Of a stretch of DNA of 64,000 nucleotides, positions 40,101 through 51,253 are shown piece after piece. Below the pieces are notes generated by a model. The model was not told where the DNA came from and did no database searches. It worked only from the letters and a program-made list of their open reading frames with translations. The stretch comes from Hydractinia symbiolongicarpus. Taxonomy: Eukaryota > Cnidaria > Hydrozoa > Anthoathecata > Hydractiniidae. A program made the position numbers and the translations under genes. Every line of letters starts with the position of its first letter. Within the stretch, counting starts at the first letter, position 1. Where the stretch lies: the NCBI RefSeq assembly GCF_029227915.1, contig NC_079876.1:37679828-37743827 (forward strand), read 5' to 3'.

Positions 40101-42247
40101 TAACAAAGTTATTTTTTACTGTGGGACCAATCCTAGCCGTTAGCACGCGCTGAACAAAGAGCGATAGTTTCAAAAGCTACAATTCATTGACTTTCTAACG
40201 GTGTCAGTCCGTTTGAGTTACAACGGTTGGGTCACATATTCGTGCCAACATGTATTTAGCGATATTTTTCTGATATTACTAGATTGCATCGCTTTTAACC
40301 ATGAAACGATTGACTGTGGGACTTAATTGAACTAACTTTGCACTGTCACCTGATAAATGTGATAAAGGAGACAATTGGACTCCAAGAAATAACATTCTTC
40401 TTAATTTGACATGATTGCCGAAACTCAGTGATTACACTGGGCGCTGTGGTAGCGCTTCATTTAAGAATTAAGCTAAAAAAGTCATTTTTTTACTGTGGGA
40501 CCAATCCTAGCCGATAGCACGCGCTGAACAAAGAGGGATAGTTTCAAAAGCTACATTTCATTGACTTTCTAACGGTGTCAGTCCGTTTGAGTGGCAACGG
40601 TTGGGTCACATATTCGTACCAACATGTATTTAGCGATATTTTTCTGATATTACTAGGTTGCATCGCTTTTAACTATGAAACGATTGACGGTGGGACTTAA
40701 TTGAACTCATTATGCACTGTCACCTGATAAATGTGATAAAGGAGACAATTGGACTCCAAGAAATATCGTTCTTCTTAATTTGACATGATTGCCGAAACTC
40801 AGCGATTACTCTGGGCGCTGTGGTAGCGCTTCATTTAAGAATTATGCCAAAAAAAGTCATTTTTTTACTGTGAGACCAATCCTAGCCGTTAGCGCGCAGT
40901 GAAGAAATAGCAATAGTTTCAAGAACTACATTTCATTGACTTTCTAACGGTGTCAGTCCGTTTGAGTTACAACGGTTGGGTCACATATTCGTACCAACAT
41001 GTATTTAGCAATATTTATCTGATATTACTAGGTTGCATCGCTTTTAACAGTGAAACGATTGACTGTGGGACTTAATTGAACTAACTTTGGACTGTAACCT
41101 GATAAATTTGATAAATGAGACAATTGAACTCCAAGAAATAACATTCTTCTTAATTTGATGTGAATGCCGAAACACAGCGATTACACTGGGCGAAAGAAGA
41201 AATAGCGACAGTTTCAAAAACTACATTTCATTGACTTTCTAACAGTATCAATCCACTTCAGTTACAACGGTTGCGTCACATATTCGTACCAACATGTATT
41301 TAGCGATATTTATCTCATATTACTAGGTTGCATCGCTTTTAACAGTGAAACGATTGACTGTGTGACTAAATTGAACTGATTTTGGACTGTGACCTTGTAA
41401 ATTTTATAATTTGACATGATTGCCGGAACTCAGCGATTACTCTGGGCGCTGTGGTAGCGCTTCATTTAAGAATTATGCCAAAAAAGTCATTTTTTTACTG
41501 TGGGACCAATCCTAGCCGTTAGCGCGCGGTGAAGAAATAGCAATAGTTACAAGAACTACATTTCATTGACTTTCTAACGGTGTCAGTCCGTTTGAGTTAC
41601 AACGGTTGGGTCACATATTCGTACCAACATGTATTTAGCAATATTTATCTGATATTACTAGGTTGCATCGCTTTTAACAGTGAAACGATTGACTGTGGGA
41701 CTTAATTGAACTAACTTTGGACTGTAACCTGATAAATTTGATAAATGAGACAATTGAATTCCAAGAAATAAAATTCTTCTTAATTTGATGTGAATGCCCA
41801 AACACAGCGATTACACTGGGCGCTGTTGTAGCGCTTCATTTAAAAATTTAGATAAATAAGTCATTCTTTACTGTGGGACCAATCCTTTCCATTATCGCGC
41901 GCTGAAGAAATAGCGATAGTTTCAAAAACTACATTTCATTGACTTTTCTAACGGTGTCAGTCCATTTGAGTTACAACGGTTGGGTCACATATTCGTGCCA
42001 ACATGTAATTAGCGATATTTTTCTGATGTTACTAGGTTGCATCGCCTTTAACAATGAAACGATTGACTGTGGGACTTAATTGAACTAACTTTGGACTGTG
42101 ACCTGATAAATGTGATAAAGGAGACAATTGGACTCCAAGAAAAAACATTCTTCTTATTTTGACATGATTGCCGAAACTCAGCGATTACACTTGGCGCTGT
42201 GGTAGCGCTTCATTTAAGAATTAAGATAAGAAAGTCATTTTTTTTTA
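37128..42247 (+). repeat. large satellite duplication, copy 2 (5,120 bp)
   Basis: Second copy of 31634-37127, lacking one monomer, and carrying the same scars at about 41192 (GGGCGAAAGAAG) and 41407. Copy 2 ends where CCGTTATCGCGCGC replaces CCGTTAACGCGCGG at about 42267. Confidence 0.9.
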
Positions 42248-44350
42248 CTGTGGGACCAATCCTAGCCGTTATCGCGCGCTGAAGAAATAGCGACAGTTTC
42301 AAAAACTACAATTTATTGACTTTCTAACGGTGTCAGTCCGTTTGAGTTACAACAGTTGGGTCATATATTCGCACCAATATGTATTTAGAGACATTTTTCT
42401 GATATTACTAGGTTGCATCGCTTTAAACAATGAAACGATGAACTGTGGGACTTATTTGAACTAACTTTGGACTGTGACCTGATAAATGTGATAAATGAGA
42501 CAATTGGACTCCAAGAAATAACATTCTTCTTAATTTGACGTGATCGCCGGAACTCAACGATTACACTAGGCTCTGTGGTAGGGCTTCATTTAAGAGTTTA
42601 GATAAATAAGCCATTTTTTACTGTGGGACCAATCCTAGCAGTTATCGCGCGCTGAAGAATTAGCGACAGCTTCAAAAACTACATTTCATTGAATTTCAAA
42701 CAGCATCAATCCGTTTGAGTTACAACGGTTGAGTCACATATTCGTAGCAACATGTATTTTTTGATATTTTTCAGGTATTACTAGGTTGTATGGCTTTTAA
42801 CATTGAAAAGCTGTGGTAGCGCTTCATTTAAGAATTATGCCAAAAAAGTCATTTTTTTACTGTGGGACCAATCCCAGCCGTTAGCGCGCGGTGAAGAAAT
42901 AGCAATAGTTTCAAGAACTACATTTCATTGACTTTCTAACGGTGTTAGTCCGTTTGAGTTATAACGGTTGGGTCACATATTCATACCAACATGTATTTAG
43001 CGATATTTATCTGATATTACTAGGTTGCATCGCTTTTAACAGTGAAACGATTGACTGTGGGACTTAATTGAACTACCTTTGGACTGTGACCTGATAAATG
43101 TGATAAATGAGAAAATTGAACTTCAAGAAATAACATTCTTCTTAATTTGACATGATTGCCGAAACTCAGCGATTACACTGGGCGCTGTGGTAGCGCTTCA
43201 TTTAAGAGTTTAGATAAATAAGCCATTCTTTACTGTGGGACCAATCCTAGCAGTTATCGCGCGCTGAAGAAATAGCGACAGCTTCAAAAACTACATTTCA
43301 TTGAATTTCAAACAGTATCAATCCGTTTGAGTTACAACGGTTGAGTCACATATTCGTAGCAACATGTATTTTTTGATATTTTTCAGGTATTACTAGGTTG
43401 TATGGCTTTTAACATTGAAACGATTGACGTTGGGACTTATTTTAACTAACTTTGGACTGTGACCTGATAAATGTGATAAATGCGATAATTGGATTCCAAG
43501 AAATAAATTCTTCTTAATTTGACATGATTGCCGGAATTTAGCGATTACACTGGGAGCTGTGGTAGCGCTTCAATTAATAATTAAGATAAAAAAGTCATCT
43601 TTTGCTGTGGGACTAATCCTGGCCGTTAGCGCGCTGAGAAATAGCGACAGTTTCAAAAACTTCATTTCATTGACTTTCTAACGGTGACAGTCCGTTTGAG
43701 TTACAACGGTTGGGTCACATATTCGTACCATCCATGTATTTAGCGATATTTTTCTGATGTTACTAGGTTGCATCGCCTTTAACAATGAAACGATTGACTG
43801 TGGGACTTAATTGAACTAACTTTGGACTGTGACCTGATAAATGTGATAAAGGAGACAATTGGACTCCAAGAAAAAACATTCTTCTTAATTTGACATGATT
43901 GCCGAAACTCAGCGATTACACTTGGCGCTGTGGTAGCGCTTCATTTAAGAATTAAGATAAGAAAGTCATTTTTTTTTACTGTGGGACCAATCCTAGCCGT
44001 TATCGGGCGCTGAAGAAATAGCGACAGTTTCAAAAACTACAATTCATTGACTTTCTAACGGTGTCAGTCCGTTTGAGTTACAACAGTTGGGTCATATATT
44101 CGCACCAATATGTATTTAGAGACATTTTTCTGATATTACTAGTATGCATCGCTTTTAACAGTGAAACGATTGACTGTGGGACTTAATTGAACTAACTTTG
44201 GACTGTGGCCTGATAAATGTGATAAAGGAGACAATTGGACTCCAAGAAAAAACATTCTTCTTAATTTGACATGATTGCCGAAACTCAGCGATTACACCGG
44301 GCGCTGTGGAAGCGCTTCAATTAAAAATTAAGAAAAGAAAGTCATTTTTT
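42248..44350 (+). repeat. satellite array, start of right domain
   Basis: A third subtype appears from about 42745, with TTTTTTGATATTTTTCAGG then TATTACTAGGTTGTATGGC in place of the usual TTTAGCGATATTTTTCTGA and TTGCATCGC. A truncated monomer occurs at about 42808 (AACATTGAAA joined to AGCTGTGG). No gene is seen. Confidence 0.9.
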
Positions 44351-45847
44351 ACTTAGGCACCAATCCTAGCTGTTAGCGCGCGCCGAAGAAATAAAAACAG
44401 TTTCAAATACTACATTTCACTGACTTTCTAACGGTGTCAGTTCGTTTGAGTTTCAACGCTTGTGTCACATATTCGTACCAACATGTATTTAGAGATATTT
44501 ATCTGATATTACCAGTATGCATCGCTTTTAACAGTGAAACGATTGACCGTGGGACTTAATTGAACTAACTTTGGACTGCGACCTGATCAATGTGATAAAT
44601 GAGAAAATTGGACTGCAAGAAAAAAACATTCTTCTTAATTTGACATGATTGTCGAAACTCAGCGATTACACTAGGCGCTGTGGTAGCGCTTCATTTAAGA
44701 ATTAAGATAAAAAAAGTCATTTTTTTACTGTGGGACCAATCCTAGCCGTTAGCGCGCGCTGAAGAAATAGCGACAGTTTCAAAAACTACATTTCATTGAC
44801 TTCCTAACGGTGTCAGTCCGTTTGAGTTTAAACGGTTGGGTCACATATTCGTACCAACATGTATTTCTTGATACTTTTCGGGTATTACTAGGTTGAATGG
44901 CTTTTAACAGCGAAACGATTGACTGCGGGACTTAATTGATCTGATTATGGACTGTGACCCTGTAAATGTGAAAGCGAGACAATTGGACTTCAAGAAATAA
45001 CATTCTTCTTAATTTGAAATGATTGCCAAAACTCACCGATTACACCGGGCGCTGTGGAAGCGCTTCAATTAAAGATTAAGATAAGAAAGTCATTTTTTAC
45101 TTAGGCACCAATCCTAGCTGTTAGCGCGCGCCGAAGAAATAAACACAGTTTCAAATACTACATTTCACTGACTTTCTAACGGTGTCAGTTCGTTTGAGTT
45201 TCAACGCTTGGGTCACATATTCGTACCAACATGTATTTAGAGATATTTATCTGATATTACTAGGATGCATCGCTTTTAACAGTGAAACGATTGACCGTGG
45301 GACTTAATTGAACTAACTTTGGACTGCGACCTGATCAATGTGATAAATGAGAAAATTGTACTGCAAGAAAAAAACATTCTTCATAATTTGACATGATTGT
45401 CGAAACTCAGCGATTACACTAGGCGCTGTGGTAGCGCTTCATTTAAGAATTAAGATAAAAAAAATCATTTTTTCACTGTGGGACCAATCCTTGCCGTTAG
45501 CGCGCACTGAAGAAATAGCGACAGTTTCAAAAACTACATATCATTGACTTCCTAACGGTGTCAGTCCGTTTGAGTTTAAACGGTTGGGTCACATATTCGT
45601 ACCAACATGTATTTCTTGATACTTTTCGGGTATTACTAGGTTGAATGGCTTTTAACAGCGAAACGATTGACTGCGGGACTTAATTGATCTGATTATGGAC
45701 TGTGACCCTGTAAATGTGAAAGCGAGACAATTGGACTTCAAGAAATAACATTCTTCTTAATTTGAAATGATTGCCGAAACTCAGCGATTACACTGGGCGC
45801 TGTGGTAGCGCTTCATTTAAGAATTAAGATAAAAAAGTCATTTTTTT
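44351..45847 (+). repeat. four-monomer higher-order unit (1,497 bp), copy 1
   Basis: The unit begins at ACTTAGGCACCAATCC and is built of two diverged dimers about 748 bp apart: CTGTTAGCGCGCGCCG occurs about every 748 bp, at 44370, 45118, 45867 and 46615. Each dimer pairs an ACTTAGGC-type monomer with a TTCTTGATACTTTTCGGG-type monomer, so it is a clear alternating AB array. Confidence 0.9.
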
Positions 45848-47344
45848 ACTTAGGCACCAATCCTAGCTGTTAGCGCGCGCCGAAGAAATAAAAACAGTTT
45901 CAAATACTACATTTCACTGACTTTCTAACGGTGTCAGTTCGTTTGAGTTTCAACGCTTGTGTCACATATTCGTACCAACATGTATTTAGAGATATTTATC
46001 TGATATTACCAGTATGCATCGCTTTTAACAGTGAAACGATTGACCGTGGGACTTAATTGAACTAACTTTGGACTGCGACCTGATCAATGTGATAAATGAG
46101 AAAATTGGACTGCAAGAAAAAAACATTCTTCTTAATTTGACATGATTGTCGAAACTCAGCGATTACACTAGGCGCTGTGGTAGCGCTTCATTTAAGAATT
46201 AAGATAAAAAAAGTCATTTTTTTACTGTGGGACCAATCCTAGCCGTTAGCGCGCGCTGAAGAAATAGCGACAGTTTCAAAAACTACATTTCATTGACTTC
46301 CTAACGGTGTCAGTCCGTTTGAGTTTAAACGGTTGGGTCACATATTCGTACCAACATGTATTTCTTGATACTTTTCGGGTATTACTAGGTTGAATGGCTT
46401 TTAACAGCGAAACGATTGACTGCGGGACTTAATTGATCTGATTATGGACTGTGACCCTGTAAATGTGAAAGCGAGACAATTGGACTTCAAGAAATAACAT
46501 TCTTCTTAATTTGAAATGATTGCCAAAACTCACCGATTACACCGGGCGCTGTGGAAGCGCTTCAATTAAAGATTAAGATAAGAAAGTCATTTTTTACTTA
46601 GGCACCAATCCTAGCTGTTAGCGCGCGCCGAAGAAATAAACACAGTTTCAAATACTACATTTCACTGACTTTCTAACGGTGTCAGTTCGTTTGAGTTTCA
46701 ACGCTTGGGTCACATATTCGTACCAACATGTATTTAGAGATATTTATCTGATATTACTAGGATGCATCGCTTTTAACAGTGAAACGATTGACCGTGGGAC
46801 TTAATTGAACTAACTTTGGACTGCGACCTGATCAATGTGATAAATGAGAAAATTGTACTGCAAGAAAAAAACATTCTTCATAATTTGACATGATTGTCGA
46901 AACTCAGCGATTACACTAGGCGCTGTGGTAGCGCTTCATTTAAGAATTAAGATAAAAAAAATCATTTTTTCACTGTGGGACCAATCCTTGCCGTTAGCGC
47001 GCACTGAAGAAATAGCGACAGTTTCAAAAACTACATATCATTGACTTCCTAACGGTGTCAGTCCGTTTGAGTTTAAACGGTTGGGTCACATATTCGTACC
47101 AACATGTATTTCTTGATACTTTTCGGGTATTACTAGGTTGAATGGCTTTTAACAGCGAAACGATTGACTGCGGGACTTAATTGATCTGATTATGGACTGT
47201 GACCCTGTAAATGTGAAAGCGAGACAATTGGACTTCAAGAAATAACATTCTTCTTAATTTGAAATGATTGCCGAAACTCAGCGATTACACTGGGCGCTGT
47301 GGTAGCGCTTCATTTAAGAATTAAGATAAAAAAGTCATTTTTTT
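45848..47344 (+). repeat. four-monomer higher-order unit, copy 2
   Basis: Exact-offset (1,497 bp) repeat of 44351-45847. At the right end the next monomer reads ACTGTGGGACC instead of ACTTAGGCACC, which marks the junction. Confidence 0.9.
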
Positions 47345-49798
47345 ACTGTGGGACCAATCCTAGCCGTTATCGCGCGCTGAAGAAATAGCGACAGTTTCAA
47401 AAACTACATTTCATTGAATTTCTAACGGTGTCAGTCCGTTTGAGTTTAAATGGTTGCGTCACATATTTGTACCAGCATGAATTTAGCGATATTTCTCTGA
47501 TATTATTAGGTTGCATCGCCTTTAACAATGAAACCATTGACTGTGGGACTTAATTGAAATAACTTTGGACTGTGACCTGATAAATGTGATAAAGGAGACA
47601 ATTGGACTCCAAGAAAAACAATTCTTCTTAATTCGACATGATTGCCGAAACTCAGCGATTACACTGGGCGCTGTGGTAGCGCTTCAATTCAGAATTAAGA
47701 TAAGAAAGTCATTTTTTACTGAGGGACCAATCCTAGCCGTTAGCGCCCGCTGAAGAAATAGTGAAAGGTTCAAAAACTACATTTCATTGACTTTCTAACG
47801 GTGTCAGTCAGTTTAAGTTTCCACGGTTGGGTCATATATTCGAACCAACATGTATTTAGTGATATTCATCTGACATTACTAGATTTCATCGCTTTTAACA
47901 GCGAAACGATTGACTGTGGGGCTTAATTGAACTAACTTTTGACTATGACCTGATAAATGTGATAAATAAAAAAATTGGACTCCAAGAAATAGCATTCTTC
48001 TTAATTTGACATGATTGCATAAACTCAGCGATTACACTGGGCGCTGTTGTAGCGCTTCATTTAAAAATTTAAATTAATAAGTCATTTTTTCCTGTGGGAC
48101 CAATCCTAGCCGTTATCGCGCCCTGAAGAAATAGCGACAGTTTCCGAAACTTCATTTCCTTGACTTTCTAACGGTGTCAGTCCGTTTGAGTTACAACGGT
48201 TGCGTAACATATTCGTACCAACATGAATTTAGCGATATTTTTCTGATATTACTAGGTTGCATCGCCTTTAACAATGAAACGATTGACTGTAGGACTTAAT
48301 TAAACTAACTTTGGACTGTGACCTGATAAATGTGATAAATGAGACAATTGGACTCCAAGAAATAACATTCTTCTTAATTTGACGTGATTGCCGGAACTCA
48401 ACGATTACACTAGGCTCTATGGTAGCGCTTCATTTAAGAATTTAGATAAATAAGACATTCTTTACTGTGGGACCAATCCTAGCAGTTATCGCGCGCTGAA
48501 GAAATAGCGACAGCTTCAAAAACTACATTTCATTGAATTTCAAACAGTATCAATCCGTTTGAGTTACAACGGTTGAGCCACATATTCGTAGCAACATGTA
48601 CTTTTTGATATTTTTCAGGTATTACTAGGTTGTATGGCTTTTAACATTGAAACGATTGACGTTGGGATTTAATTTAACTAACTTTGGACTGTGACCTGAT
48701 AAATGTGAACTCAGCGATTGCACTGGGCGCTGTGGTAGCCGTTATCGCGCGCTGAAGAAATAGCGACAGTTTCAAAAACTACATTTCATTGACTTTCTAA
48801 CGGTGTCAGTCCGTTTGAGTTACAACGGTTGGGTCACATATTCGTACCAACATGTATTTCTTGATACTTTTCGGGTATTACTAGGTTGTATGGCTTTTAA
48901 CAGCGAAACGATTGACTGCGGGACTTAATTGAACTGACTATGGACTGTGACCCTGTAAATGTGAAAGCGAGACAAGTGGACTTCCAGAAATAACATTCTT
49001 CTTAATTTGAAATGATTGCCGAAACTCACCGATTACACCGGGCGCTGTGGAAGCGCTTCAATTAAAAATTAAGATAAGAAAGTCATTTTTTACTTAGGCA
49101 CCAATCCTAGCTGTTAGCGCGCGCCGAAGAAATAAAAACAGTTTCAAATACTACATTTCACTGACTTTCTAACGGTGTCAGTTCGTTTGAGTTTCAACGC
49201 TTGGGTCACATATTCGTACCAACATGTATTTAGAGATATTTATCTGACATTACTAGGATGCATCGCTTTTAACAGTGAAACAATTGACCGTGGGACTTAA
49301 TTGAACTAACTTTGGACTGCGACCTGATCAATGTGATAAATGAGAAAATTGGACTGCAAGAAAAACAATTCTTCTTAATTTGACATGATTGCAGAAACTC
49401 AGCGATTACACTGGGCGCTGTGGTAGCGCTTCAATTCAGAATTAAGATAAGAAAGTCATTTTTTACTGAGGGACCAATCCTAGCCGTTAGCGCGCGCTGA
49501 AGAAATAGTGAAAGGTTCAAAAACTACATTTCATTGACTTTCTAACGGTGTCAGTCCGTTTAAGTTTCCACGGTTGGGTCATATATTCGTACCAACATGT
49601 ATTTAGCGATATTCATGTGAGATTACTAGATTTCATCGCTTTTAACAGCGAAACGATTGACTGTGGAACTTGATTGAACTAACTTTTGACTATGACCTGA
49701 TAAATGTGATAAATAAAAAAATTGGACTCCAAGAAATAGCATTCTTCTTAATTTGACATGATTGCATAAACTCAGCGATTACACTGGGCGCTGTTGTA
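47345..49798 (+). repeat. satellite array left of LINE B, containing an empty-site paralogue
   Basis: Monomers of the right domain. The segment at about 47640-48260 closely matches sequence flanking LINE B, and at 48046-48051 shows GTTGTA uninterrupted in GCGCTGTTGTAGCGC. A compound truncation at about 48707 and 48738 (AATGTGAACTCAGCG, then GTGGTAGCCGTTATCG) recurs at about 53145-53180. No gene is seen. Confidence 0.9.
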
Positions 49799-49820
49799 TA
49801 TATAATTCTATGAAAACATA

Positions 49821-51089
49821 ATGAAGGATCAAATCATGTCTTTCATAGAATCGAAACTTTCAATATTTTTGTCAGCCTATCGGAAAAACTATAACACACA
49901 GCATGTCTTAATTCGTTTACTAGAAGAATGGAAAAAAAAACTTGATAAGAATTACGTGGTTGGTGCAGTCTTAATGGATCTATCAAAAGCATTCGATTGT
50001 GTGCCACATGATTTACTAATCGCTAAACTTGAGGCATATGGATTTGAAATTAATGCCCTGAAATTTGTCCTGTCATACCTAACAAACAGAGAACAATCTA
50101 CTCGTATAAACGGACACTACAGTCTTTTCCAAATGATTCTTTCAGGCGTGCCGCAAGGATCAATCTTAGGCCCGATAATTTTTAATATTTTTCTTAACGA
50201 TATTTTTCTTTTTATAACCAGAAGTGACCTACACAACTATGCTGATGATAATACATTGTCAAGCTTTTCCAATTCAATTCCAAACCTCATTAAAATTTTA
50301 GAAGGTGAGTCTGAGCAGGCGTTAGCATGGCTACATGAAAATAAAATGATTGCTAACCCTGACAAATTTCAATGCATTATAATCAGCAAAGATAGGATAG
50401 AAAACACAAGTAGTAAACTGATAAGAATCGGAGATAAAAACATATATTCGCAAGACACAGTCAAACTGTTAGGAGTTAAAATTGACAATAACCTTAGATT
50501 TGATCAGCACTTAAATGAGGTTTGCAAGAAAGCATCTGCGCAACTAAATGCTTTGTATAGATTTAAAAACATACTTCCTTTTAAAGCTAAGAGTGTCTTA
50601 GCAGAAAGCTTTGTGTATTCAAACTTTAACTACTGTCCACTTATTTGGAATTTCTCATCTTCAAAATCACTTTCTAGGGTCAAAAAACTCCATAAGCGAG
50701 CCCTAAAATTTGTAGATAACGGATATTCAGAGAGAAAAGAAAGGTACATTTCTACCAAGAACAAAAGTAACTACATGAAAATTATGCGAATACGAAATCT
50801 ATGTATAGAGATTTTTAAATCTCTTAATAATTTAAATCCGCCATTTATGTTAGACATCTTTCAACGCAGCGAAACAAACAGGCCAGTACGAAGTCAATAT
50901 TTAAATAATCTTAAAACATTGAACTTTAATACAAAAAATTTTGGGGAAAAATGTCTTCGCTCATTGGGGCCTAAAATTTGGAATACTTTACCTTCCGAAT
51001 TGAAAAGTTGTAACAGCCTTAAAAAATTTAAAACGAAACTAAAGGAGTATGATTTCAGTCACTCGGTCTATTTAAATATTTTTTCTTAA
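49821..51089 (+). CDS. LINE B reverse transcriptase, 5'-truncated but open (422 codons)
   Basis: Partial LINE ORF2. FLSAYRKNYNTQHVLIRLLEEW (residues 16-37) is the end of the fingers; motif A is MDLSKAFD (52-59) with catalytic Asp53; SGVPQGSILGP is at 108-118; YADD is at 140-143; KLLGVKID is at 215-222; NYCPLIWNF is at 270-278; RPVRSQ is at 354-359. The chosen Met is the first in a frame that truly enters from the 5' junction (about 49806), so it is not a native start. No frameshift or stop is seen through the RT, but without the fingers, linker and endonuclease it should not support its own transposition. Its C-terminus lacks the Cys cluster of LINEs A and C. Family: CR1/Jockey-like, clade not resolved. 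Confidence 0.9.
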   Translation: MKDQIMSFIESKLSIFLSAYRKNYNTQHVLIRLLEEWKKKLDKNYVVGAVLMDLSKAFDCVPHDLLIAKLEAYGFEINALKFVLSYLTNREQSTRINGHYSLFQMILSGVPQGSILGPIIFNIFLNDIFLFITRSDLHNYADDNTLSSFSNSIPNLIKILEGESEQALAWLHENKMIANPDKFQCIIISKDRIENTSSKLIRIGDKNIYSQDTVKLLGVKIDNNLRFDQHLNEVCKKASAQLNALYRFKNILPFKAKSVLAESFVYSNFNYCPLIWNFSSSKSLSRVKKLHKRALKFVDNGYSERKERYISTKNKSNYMKIMRIRNLCIEIFKSLNNLNPPFMLDIFQRSETNRPVRSQYLNNLKTLNFNTKNFGEKCLRSLGPKIWNTLPSELKSCNSLKKFKTKLKEYDFSHSVYLNIFS

Positions 51090-51127
51090 TTTTTATACAT
51101 TTTTCATAAAACCATAAACAAATTTTT

Positions 51128-51220
51128 GTCGGATTTGATTAGTTTCCTGTATATTTATAAGTATGTATTTATTTATTTTTTTATATCAGGAAGCTATATG
51201 TACATAGTTATTTCTCCGAC
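51128..51220 (+). other. LINE B 3'-UTR terminal stem
   Basis: GTCGGA (51128-51133) pairs with TCCGAC (51215-51220) just before GTTAAATAAATT and the AAG tail. Against LINE A, the sixth pair is A-T instead of T-A, a compensatory change. Its position and TTTGATT context match LINE A, so it may be a conserved RT-recognition structure (inference). Confidence 0.55.
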
Positions 51221-51232
51221 GTTAAATAAATT

Positions 51233-51253
51233 AAGAAGAAGAAGAAGAAGAAG
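51233..51253 (+). repeat. (AAG)7 microsatellite tail of LINE B
   Basis: Seven perfect AAG units between the TAAATAAATT end of the element and the GTTGTA target-site duplication. Confidence 0.9.

Larger units (their letters stand above)
49799..51252 (+). mobile_element. LINE B: 5'-truncated non-LTR retrotransposon with target-site duplication
   Basis: Inserted into one satellite monomer inside its GCGCT-N5-AGCGC hairpin. GTTGTA occurs at 49793-49798 and again at 51253-51258, directly after an (AAG)7 tail, a 6-bp target-site duplication (the leading G may belong to the tail). The element starts in the RT fingers (FYENIMKDQI from about 49806), keeps palm, thumb and C-terminus, a 3' UTR of about 150 bp with a terminal stem, and the tail. 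The coding part is unbroken, so it is younger than LINE A. It lacks endonuclease, linker and 5' UTR. Confidence 0.95.
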
